64,000 bases of DNA, taken from positions 207,689 to 271,688 of the forward strand of contig CANTFL010001416.1 in the NCBI GenBank assembly GCA_947650285.1, given 5' to 3'. Position numbers and translations under genes: made by a program. The stretch comes from Hyaloperonospora brassicae. Lineage: Eukaryota > Oomycota > Peronosporomycetes > Peronosporales > Peronosporaceae. Positions 11,497-19,560 of the stretch are shown one piece after another. How positions within the stretch are numbered: position 1 is the stretch's first letter; the number at the start of each line of letters is the position of its first letter. The notes under the pieces were generated by a model that did not search any database, was not told where the DNA came from, and saw only the letters and a program-made list of their open reading frames with translations.

Positions 11497-12921
11497 ATGC
11501 ACCGCGCGCGGGTGTTCGTCGTCGCTGCGGCGCTGAGCAGCGCACTGTGCGCCGCTGGTCCGAAGGTCGACATCCGCGTCATTCCCCGACCGCGAGTGGA
11601 AGCAGAAGAAGAAGCAGAAGAAGCGGGAGAGAGTCCAGTGTCGCTTCTCACCCCGTCTCGCGACCCCTTTCCAGTGTTCGAAGGCACGTGCGAAGGAGGC
11701 GAATGCGTGGCACAGTGTATACAACTGTGTAGTGTAATCGCGCGCTCTTGTTTTGTGTTGTTTGCAGGTCCTTTTGCCGATGAAGAGAGACTGCCGTGTT
11801 TTCGAGAGGAGCGAGCGATAGATCTGGGCAAAAGGTGAGCACTTGTGACGTTTCTCCTGCCGAAACGGACGTTTCTCATGCTGTTTGTGCTTCCAGCTAC
11901 ATTTTTGACTTGTGTCTGCTAGCAAACGCAACACTTGAGATCATTGTTGAGGACGAGGGGGTGGAAGAAGTCGAGCTGGATGCGGCTGGTGACGTGTCGG
12001 AGCCTCTTGATGCGAAGAAGAAACACGTGACTGCAGAGCTGGACGAAGGGCCTACACCAGAGAAGGCGAAGCCAGACCTTAAGATGCTGGGGTACGATGT
12101 GAGGGTTTGTATGTGATGTCGGGCATCGATGATGCTGACTGGTCAGAGGCGCTTTTGTCTGCAGCATCTTCCGTGGCTGGCACATCGATCCGATCACGTT
12201 GAGCTACAAGTACATGATATTCGACGACGGAGACAAGTGTATGGACGGTGACCGAAAGTACTCGGTAACGGTCGAGCTGGTTCCTTCTAGCGACCCGGAA
12301 TCCAGCACGAAGCTGTATGGGCTGAAAAGCTCGGGCATGTGCACTTTCGAGGCGTCACTGCTTACCTTTGTCCCGAACGAAGACCGTGTTGCAAGGCAGG
12401 GGATTCACACACCCGGCGTGGTCGACATCAGCAGCGCAGAGGCAGTGTTGCCCGAGATCTGCGGCAAGATGAAGTGTAGTTACGAAAAGATTGCGAGACG
12501 AGTGTACGATCTGTCCGTTCAGGTACAAGTCCGATGCGTTGCTATCTAGGTTTCGGCGGTTGCTGTTTGGCTCACTCCTTTCGTGTGTATGCTGCAGATC
12601 CGCGACGTCCAAGATACCTTGGCGGATGGGTCGTCGAAAGCAGTCTCACTGTTTACCAACATGACTCTAGAAGCATCGAAAAACACGCTGGAGTCTGCGG
12701 CCCAAATCGTTCGGAAGTCAGTCGAGTTGTTCCACGATATTGAGGTTCTGCAGCAGTCGTTGAGTAATGACTGGCTGGGGCGCGAAGAAGCGGCCAAGCG
12801 AGAGATCGCGCGGCAGGAGGCGGAGGGTGAAAAGAGGAAGATGGAGCAAAGTGTCGCCGAAGGTGCCTCAGCGGCTGCTGTAACTGTCGGAGAACAGGAG
12901 CAAGCGGTTGCGGAGAGCTGA
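11497..12921 (+). CDS. Secreted/ER protein with MRH (PRKCSH-like) domain
   Basis: Four exons: 11497-11834, 11897-12091, 12165-12522, 12598-12921. The product is 404 aa. Residues 1-20 are a classic signal peptide (MHRARVFVVAAALSSALCAA). An acidic stretch follows. A mannose-6-phosphate-receptor-homology-like region runs over exons 1-3: paired cysteines at CFREE and FDLC, then YMIFDDGDKCMDG, a cysteine-containing SSGMCTFEASL and a late cysteine pair CGKMKC. This resembles the C-terminal lectin domain of glucosidase II beta or the OS-9 family, which read N-glycans in the ER. The C-terminus is a long coiled coil rich in Glu/Lys/Ala and has no HDEL-type tail. A 51-nt in-frame intron at 11717-11767 (donor GTATAC, acceptor TTTGCAG) may further split exon 1; both versions stay open. 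There is no RXLR-EER effector motif. Confidence 0.68.
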
Positions 12922-13330
12922 TCGAAAACAGTTGTTGCACAGGAAGGAATACACGAATTCTGTTGGTTTTGCTGCTAAGATTGTGGTGTTTGGCAAGTCT
13001 TCTGCTGCATCGCTGCCAGATACCCAGTCTACGAGACGGATACCCACACTTCATCGGAGTGTCTACGGGCAAGTCTTTGAGATTCCTCCGTGTCAAGGGG
13101 ATACATAGTACAGTCTTGTTGCAGGCTTACTCGCATGCGTAGTCATCCATCAAAGCCCCGAGCCAGAACGTTCGGATGATCCGCACTTGCTGCATCATTC
13201 AGAGTGCTGAAAGTGCAGTGTGAGTGGCTTCTTTGGTTCGCGAGGATAGTGAGGAAAAACTGTTGCCAATGCGCCAGTAGCAACCAAACTGGGACCCGGA
13301 AGAAGCGCTGTGACGAAAGAAGTATTGATT
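12922..13330. other. Intergenic, no supported gene
   Basis: This is the 3' flank of the MRH-domain gene. Short frames only. Plus-strand pieces such as the one near 13,260-13,350 look protein-like and could be upstream exons of the decayed gene that follows, but they contain stops and I could not connect them. Confidence 0.45.
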
Positions 13331-14335
13331 GATATCAATGACTGGACCTCGCCTGACTGAGGACTTCTCTATGCGCCCAGCCAGCATTGATCCTGGTGCA
13401 CTTATATGGCATGTTCGATCGATGGCGGCCTGAACCGATCAGCACAACACATGTAGAGTCTGCGGGCAGGAGAGTTCCAACAAGATTGTTGCAAAATTCC
13501 AGTACCTCTCATCCTCAAATCGTGAGTAACTTCCCGCTCTTACCGAGAGCGCAGGTCATGCTCAACACATCTGTCACATCTGTGGAGGCAGTTGCAATAG
13601 AGTGAACACGCAACTCCTCGACGGTATCCCTCTCGATTCACAAAACGTATATGGCAAGTCGTCGCTTCGTCCGAGAAGGCAAAGTTGCCGATTCTGATTG
13701 CGCATGCAGGGCAGACAATTGGCAGGGAGCTCTACACTGGCTGAGAAGCGTGTTAGGTCCCCTTCTTCATGATCGAAGTCCAGACTCGACGACTACGCAC
13801 CTGAATGGTCATACGCGGTCAAAAACTACGACGTTTCGCCAACAATAGCAGCGGTTTTCTACTTGCCATTCTTCTTGAAACGTGAACGTTTGTCCGTGAC
13901 AACCAGACAACCTGAATGGCAGGGTCTGGTTCCGCTCAGCTGTTGCAGTTACGGGTAACAAGAAATGTGCAGCGCCGTGTCAAATCGATTGTTAAGGATC
14001 CATCGCGGAACTACTTCGAGATGGCGTGTGCTTCGTCGTGACGCGCGGCGTCCTCTTCTCCACAGAGTCTTTGACGTGCTCTTCGCTAGCTAGCAATGGA
14101 TCTATCTCAACCCACTGAACAAGGCCAAGTCTGCAAACCCGTCACAAACGGTACCAACACCACCGCCATATAAATGTCCAGGAAAAAGATTCGTTCCTCG
14201 ACAGACGATCAGCTTTGATTTGCCAGCGGTACGAAATCGAATACACGGATCCCACCCAGTCCTGAACCTCAAGAAGAAGGACTCGCTGCTGACACAGCCG
14301 TTCTGTCTGTCAGCGGGCGGCCATTCCAATCGGTA
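13331..14335 (+). pseudogene. Unidentified decayed multi-exon gene with CxxC-type zinc-ribbon motifs
   Basis: Exon-like pieces follow each other on this strand with good splice signals. One piece ends at an in-frame TGA (13431-13433). The same frame continues with HNTCRVCGQE (codons for Cys at 13452 and 13461). A GTGAGT donor near 13,528 follows, then HICHICGGSC (Cys at 13572 and 13581) up to a GTATAT donor at 13647. That intron has a CTGAT branch and a CATGCAG acceptor at 13709. The next exon has a TGA at 13770-13772 but is otherwise open (WSYAVKNYDVSPTIAAVFY) to a donor at 13896, then 13949-14040. Another open piece (14090-14335) encodes RQTISFDLPAVRNRI. Several in-frame stops and no clean start suggest a broken gene. 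I do not recognise the family. Sequencing error or a wrong exon model are alternatives. Confidence 0.42.
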
Positions 14336-14716
14336 GAAGATGTTCCAGCACGTTCTGACACTTTGCTTTCGACTTTACGACTTCAGGGAAACTGCTAAGC
14401 CCTCGAATCACGCCAGCAACTGCTGCTACTACTACTACTACTACTTTACTCGCCAGCTCGTCGATACAGTTGCCTGCTTAACCACTAAACGTTGTACAAA
14501 GCAAGTCAAGAATGATGCCCTATTCAGCTTGAGCTCGTTAGCTAACCGCCATACGCACAAGCAGCAGCAGGACCTATCCCATGACCTCCGAGACAGGCAC
14601 AATGGCCGTGCCAGCAGCTCCCTGCAGCAACTAGTGCGATATCGTACACGTGTCTGGACTGCACGCTTCAGAGCTCTCCAAAATCTCGTGCCTCTGCACT
14701 CGCTCTCTCCACGTCC

Positions 14717-16060
14717 TTAATTATGGCGCAGCCAGTTCGTCAGCGCGTACTCCTGTCGGTCGTTGCTCGCCATGCGCGGCTGCTGGCCAGCAGTTCCTGA
14801 CTGCGCGTCCAGCAAGTTCTGCATACTCAACAGCGTTTTATCCCGAGACGCAAAGCGCACCTCTGCGTCTCCGTTCGGGCAGAAAAAGTTGGTCAATTTG
14901 CCCGTTTCGTCGTAGCCACGACGGCATACAGCAGCCGGTGCACCAGTAGGCTGCTGCACAAACGGACGACCCGGGGGCGTCGTCGAGCCGATCGGTCCAT
15001 ACTGACTCGAATAAAAGTGGCCGCGTCCAACGAATGGCCGCGAGTGTGGCGGCGGGCGAATCGGCACGTCCGAATACGCAGCGCCCGTCGAGTCCAATCG
15101 CGGGTGCCATCCCAAGCCGTCGTCGTCGTCAGTGCGCTGCTGGTCCATAAACGGCACTGGATTGACCGACGCCAGCAGCGGCGACGACGAGTCGATCTTC
15201 CGCTTCTTGTTCGTCACCACCGGTGGCTGCAATAGTCCCGTGCCCAGTCCCGCTGGCGTCACGTACGCGCGTTTGGTCTCGAGCGCCCGCGTAGCTCCTC
15301 GACCCTTTGTCTTGCTCGGTCGGTCGGCCCCCGCCAGCCGCAACTGGGGCTGCCCACTGTACGCCTGCGCGCTGTTGTGCAGCATCTCCTTGAGCCGCAT
15401 CTTCTCTTTGACCACCTTCTGGTACTGATCGTGGCGGAACTTGCACGCCTTCTTCAGTGCAACAATGAGCTCGCGCGGGTTCGGCACTTCGTCCTCCAGC
15501 GCCGCTGCGTCACAGGTCTCCAAGTACCTGAGAATGCTCTGGTTCACACACGCACGACGCGCGGCTTCCGTCTGCCGCGAGAGCTCCATCTGATACCGCG
15601 CGACTTGGATCAGCAGCTGCGTCTTGGCGTCTTGCAGGCCCTCGACGCGCTCCGCGAGCGTCTGCTTCTCGGCCACGAGGTGCTCGCTCTGGCTCTGCAG
15701 CCGCCGCAGCTCGTGCACGAGTCGGTCCTGTTGCGTCGCCTGCCACTGCATGCGCTCCATGAGTGTGTCCACGCGAGCGCTGAGCGCCGTCGCGTCGCCT
15801 GAAGTCGCTGCTGTCGACTGAGTTCCGAGCGCGTGGCCGTCACCGGCAGCAGGAGCGGCGGCCTCAGAGCCGCTGGGGACGTCCAAGTAGAGCGTAATGA
15901 GGTCGCTGTCGTCGGTCCGCCGGCGACAGATGGGGCACTGCGGGTTCACGTGCACGGCCTGGAGGATGCAGACGTGGTGGAAGACGTGGCCGCACGGCGC
16001 AGTCGCGAGGTCGTGGCGCAGCTCGTCGAGGCAGATGTGGCACTCTTGGGCGGCCGCCAT
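14717..16060 (-). CDS. RING-H2 finger and coiled-coil protein, probable E3 ubiquitin ligase
   Basis: A single exon encodes 447 aa from ATG at 16060. A more upstream start is possible but would add a low-complexity Ser/Arg tail encoded by a microsatellite. The RING finger is immediate: C7, C10, C23, H25, H28, C31, C42, C45 (ECHICLDEL, PCGHVFHHVC, CPICRR), a C3H2C3 arrangement typical of E2-binding ligases. A coiled coil follows at about 90-180 (MERMQWQATQQDRLVHEL and onward), then a second helical region and a Pro/Gly/Arg-rich, probably disordered C-terminus. The RING plus coiled-coil plan and length resemble TRAIP, which acts on stalled replisomes, but similarity outside the RING was not established. 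It faces RPL38 head-to-head across 346 bp. Confidence 0.85.
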   Translation of the reverse strand: MAAAQECHICLDELRHDLATAPCGHVFHHVCILQAVHVNPQCPICRRRTDDSDLITLYLDVPSGSEAAAPAAGDGHALGTQSTAATSGDATALSARVDTLMERMQWQATQQDRLVHELRRLQSQSEHLVAEKQTLAERVEGLQDAKTQLLIQVARYQMELSRQTEAARRACVNQSILRYLETCDAAALEDEVPNPRELIVALKKACKFRHDQYQKVVKEKMRLKEMLHNSAQAYSGQPQLRLAGADRPSKTKGRGATRALETKRAYVTPAGLGTGLLQPPVVTNKKRKIDSSSPLLASVNPVPFMDQQRTDDDDGLGWHPRLDSTGAAYSDVPIRPPPHSRPFVGRGHFYSSQYGPIGSTTPPGRPFVQQPTGAPAAVCRRGYDETGKLTNFFCPNGDAEVRFASRDKTLLSMQNLLDAQSGTAGQQPRMASNDRQEYALTNWLRHN

Positions 16061-16406
16061 CGCTCGTTGTGCGACGCCGTTTGGCAACTGACACCTCGAG
16101 AAGCCATACGGACGACAACTGGTGCGGCTGACCGACCGACCGACCGACCGACCGGCTGACTGTCTGACGGACGGACGGACGGACTGCTTGCCCGAAAATG
16201 GCGTTTCGCGGGTTGAGGTGGTGTGTACCACGTGAACGAGCGGCTTTGCTGCGTAATTACGCACGACGGCTGCGGGCGGTAAAAACGCGCCAGCGAGTTT
16301 TTCCCACGTTTTGGTTGGCTAGCAAGGCGTTTGTCCGTGGCGGTCAGAGGACGTTGGCGACGATAGCGCAACGTGTTAGTTACGTTTAGAAGACCAACGC
16401 GACAAA
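16061..16406. promoter_or_regulatory. Bidirectional promoter RING gene / RPL38, with ACCG and GGAC microsatellites
   Basis: These 346 bp lie between divergent start codons. They contain tetranucleotide runs (accg)n at about 16131-16154 and (ggac)n at about 16166-16184, close to the RING-gene start. The RPL38 side holds the sequence just 5' of a start codon that is split from the rest of the gene by an intron. Confidence 0.5.
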
Positions 16407-16905
16407 ATGGTACGTAGATAGGGACCGCAGCAGCGCTGTGGGTGTGGCAATAGAGAGAGAGAGAGAGAGAGACGTGGGCGACGATGGCGTGTGTGCTGTG
16501 CGTATGTTTGTTGTGTGCTTTTGACAAGAGACTGATGTGCGATTGAATGTGCCCTGTGGTGCTTTGGTTATGTCCGGACAGCCGAAGCAGATCACCGACA
16601 TCCGCGACTTTCTGCAGAAGGCGCGCCGAAAAGACGCGCGCTCGGTGAAGATTAAAAAGAGCGACAAGGTCGTCAAGTTTAAAATCCGGTGCTCCAAGTA
16701 CCTCTACACGCTCTGTGTGACGGACACGGAGAAGGCGGACAAGCTCACGCAGTCGCTGCCTCCTGGTACGTAGTAGTTCGATCTCGAGCTCGATCTTGTG
16801 GGTCTGTTCGTGTCTTGGGATGTACGACGGTGACTGATAAACTTGATGCTGACTGCTCGCTGCTGGCTGTTTGGGTGTACAGGACTCCAGCGCAAGGATA
16901 TTTAG
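16407..16905 (+). CDS. 60S ribosomal protein L38 (eL38)
   Basis: Three exons: 16407-16409 (only the ATG), 16582-16765, 16883-16905. The product is 69 aa. The sequence begins [19 protein letters not shown] and ends QSLPPGLQRKDI, with the conserved [11 protein letters not shown] core, and matches eL38 across its length. An ATG-only first exon followed by a GTACGT donor is common for ribosomal protein genes that keep regulatory signals in intron 1. Intron 1 (16410-16581) carries a (GA)n run. The protein sits on the surface of the large subunit. Confidence 0.97.
16452..16472. repeat. (GA)n microsatellite in RPL38 intron 1
   Basis: About ten GA units lie within the first intron of RPL38, between the single-codon exon 1 and exon 2. 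Confidence 0.9.
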
Positions 16906-17565
16906 GCTGCGGTAACGTGCGAAGTGCGGCGCAACAGAAAGTTCGGTCTTCTAAGCTTGTTGATGGTGGGGGCTGGTGGAAGGGCCGATGCAGTGCAAGA
17001 CACGCAGGTGTCTAGTCTGCGGGGCAAAGGTGTCTGTGTCATGACGTTGTCTTTTTCGTCTGCTGCTCGTATGGTAACGAGTGCAATGTGAAAGAAGTCA
17101 AGGAAGTCGCAAATACCACCACCACTACCACCACCTTCATCCTCACGTCGATCGCCTCTGTTGCTTGATGAGACTCTTCTTCCGTTTGCTTTGCTTCTTG
17201 GCTCCTGTTGCCATGATCCATGCGGGTGATGCAATGTCAGCTGTCTGCGACTTTGCACAGCATCTCGTTGTTTGTGCGGGACACGAGTTGCTGAATATCT
17301 ATCGCTTTGCGTCGACCCAGTCTCGATGTACCCTGTAGACAAAGAGATTTGCAGATGGTGACGTGCCAGTGCGTTGACCAAAGCAAACGTGACGAACAGC
17401 AGACCAGTACGACAGAAAGCTGTTGTTGCTTACTTAGCGTGTGTACATTCAGTCACGCAACGCACGGACTGCGCATCTGCCAACCGCTGTGCGCATGCGA
17501 TCAAGCAAAGAGCCTCTTCATCCACAGCGAAGGTCTCTAGCCTTCTTCGAGCGAGTCGGATCTGC
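16906..17565. other. Convergent 3' intergenic region, no gene seen
   Basis: These 660 bp lie between the stop of RPL38 and the stop of the SR-protein gene on the opposite strand. They should hold both 3' UTRs. I saw no conserved frame or obvious small RNA. Confidence 0.5.
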
Positions 17566-19266
17566 TCAGGCTGAGGGCTTGTCGCTGGGCGAACCAGCAG
17601 CAGCAGCAGCAGGCGATGCCGACCTGGACCGGGAGCGACGTGGCGATTCCTTGGCCGCAGCCGGCGAGCGCGAGCGCGAGCGATGGCCAGGCGAGCGGCC
17701 ACGAGCGGGTGAGCGAGAGCGGGAGCGGCGCGCCGAGTCGCCCTCAGGAGCAACACGAACGTAGCTGCCACGGAACTCCGTGTCGTCCAGTTTCTTGATC
17801 GCGTCGTCCATGTCTTCCTTCGTCTGGAACTCAGCGACGCTAATTACATACATCAACAAGACCACAAACGAAAGCATGTCAAGTACTGCCACCACCACCA
17901 CCACCACTCTTCTCTCCAGCGACAACAAGTACTTACGCCGAGCCATCTGCCTCAACATTGCAGTAAGTAACCTCGCCGCCCGTGCGAAGAAAGTCCTTGA
18001 CATTTCGCCAGTCCACGTCGCGCGGCAGGTCCGTTACGCGCACACGGAAGTCTGTGCGCTGAGGCGGGTTGCGACCTGCTGCCATGCAGCAACGCATTCC
18101 AATAGTCAGAGCAAAGACCCTCAATGGCCAGAGCACAGCACTGCAAAGCAGTACGCATCAATACACTAACACAGCAGCCAAACCCACCACGTTCGAAACG
18201 GTCGCCACCGCGACCATGGCCGCCACGGTCGTCGTCCCCGCGACGGCCTCCATCACGGCCAACGCCGCCTTCGCGACGGCTGCCACCACGAGCGAGTTCC
18301 ACACGGATCCTGTTCACGGCACACGGCACAGAAAAAGAGACAGAGACAGTAGACAAAGTCAGACCAACGCCCACAGGTCACTTGTCTTCAGTGGTCGTAC
18401 CGTCCGCCCAAGAAGTCACGGCCGTCCATCGAGCGAATGGCATCATCAGCGTCCCGCGGGTCTTCGAAATCCTAGGGAAGAGGTGGAGAGGGGGCAGGAA
18501 GGAAGGGACGACGATGGAGAGGCGTTGGTTGGTACGGATTCGATCGGGGGCAGGCGAAGCAGAAGAAGAAGCAGAAGCAGAAGATGCAGCAGACGACGGA
18601 GCTACTGGCGCAGCATGATGGCACGTCGTTCGTCCATTGACACTCGTTCTCGAACTCTCCCTCACAGCAGACAACAAAGAGGCACCGAAGAGACGGCGAG
18701 ACGACTGACAACAGGCAGCAGCGGTCGCAGCTGCAGCAGACGGAGCGGCAACAGCGACCCAAACAGCTGCAACGAGGCGGCGACGACGACCACAATCAGC
18801 ACACGGAGACCGACGACTGCAGTTCGTTTGGCTACACCTGTCTACTATACACATCCATGCACACATATACAAACGTAGAGTATACATACATGCAGTATAC
18901 ATGTGTACACAATAGGCACACAGAGCACGGAGCTTCGGCCGTGCTGACGGACCGACTGCGTGGCCGCCCACGTCGTCCGTGCGTACACGTCTTCTACCAG
19001 TAGCGTCTGCAGCGCAGCGAGGGCGGAGGGACGGAAGACGAGAGGAGAGGGAACGAGCGAGCGAGGACACGCCATCATGCGCGCACCGTCGTGCGCCCAA
19101 GAGCGCGAGCGAGAGAAGCAGCAGCGCAACTCACCACGAAAGCAAAGCCGGGGGGATTGCGCGCGACCCAAATGTTCGACACGTGGCCGTAGCGGTTGAA
19201 GCCGTCCTGGATCTCACGCGACGTGGCGTCACGCGGGAGGCCGCCGACGTAGACGCGGGTGCCCAT
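17566..19266 (-). CDS. SR splicing factor with two RRMs (SRSF1-like)
   Basis: Five exons: 19266-19135, 18471-18401, 18309-18188, 18075-17937, 17839-17566. The product is 201 aa. RRM1 starts at residue 2 (TRVYVGGLPRDATSREIQ, then PPGFAFVDFEDPRDADDAI). A Gly/Arg hinge covers about 69-108. RRM2 (DFRVRVTDLPRDVDWRNVKD) carries a diverged form of the SWQDLKD heptad that marks the pseudo-RRM of SRSF1-type proteins. The C-terminus is a short RS domain (SRSRSPARGRSPGHRSRSRS). The family binds exonic enhancers and guides splice-site choice in the nucleus. Intron 1 is 663 nt, far longer than every other intron in the window, which may point to regulated splicing. It faces PNPase head-to-head. Confidence 0.93.
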
Positions 19267-19560
19267 ACTGCTGCGGAGGATCGTCCGGTCGAGTGCGAGG
19301 AGCGGAGCTGCGGGGAGCAGAGCGGGCGCGAGATGGGGAGCGACGGCGTCTGCTGTGGGGCGACAGGCGGCGACGGCGGACGAAGGAGGCGCTTTGGGTT
19401 GTGACTGGTTCAACGCGGTTGGCGGCCGGCGGCGCATATTGACCAATCAGCGCAGCGCATCGAGGTGGTGTGTGGTTGGTGTGGTTGGTGTGGTGGTTGG
19501 TGTGGTCGACACACACACACAAACCTTCGCGCCAGTCGGTGCGCCACCCATCCGCTCGAG
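19267..19560. promoter_or_regulatory. Bidirectional promoter SR protein / PNPase with CCAAT box
   Basis: These 294 bp lie between divergent start codons. A CCAAT motif is at 19443-19447 (within gaccaatcag), a position upstream of both genes. A GGTGT-type repeat and a CA run sit closer to the PNPase start. Confidence 0.55.

Noticed and set aside
11497..12921. RXLR or CRN effector
   Set aside because: The MRH protein has a signal peptide, but no RXLR-EER or LFLAK motif. No other secreted small protein in the window has these motifs either.
16131..16264. Extended start for the RING gene (68 extra residues)
   Set aside because: The extension is encoded by the tetranucleotide microsatellite and gives a low-complexity SVGRSVGR tail; the ATG at 16060 places the RING at the N-terminus as usual.
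18069..18878. 269-codon plus-strand frame over the SR gene
   Set aside because: It overlaps the exons and long intron of the minus-strand SR protein gene and consists of Ser/Arg/Thr-rich low-complexity sequence; a shadow.
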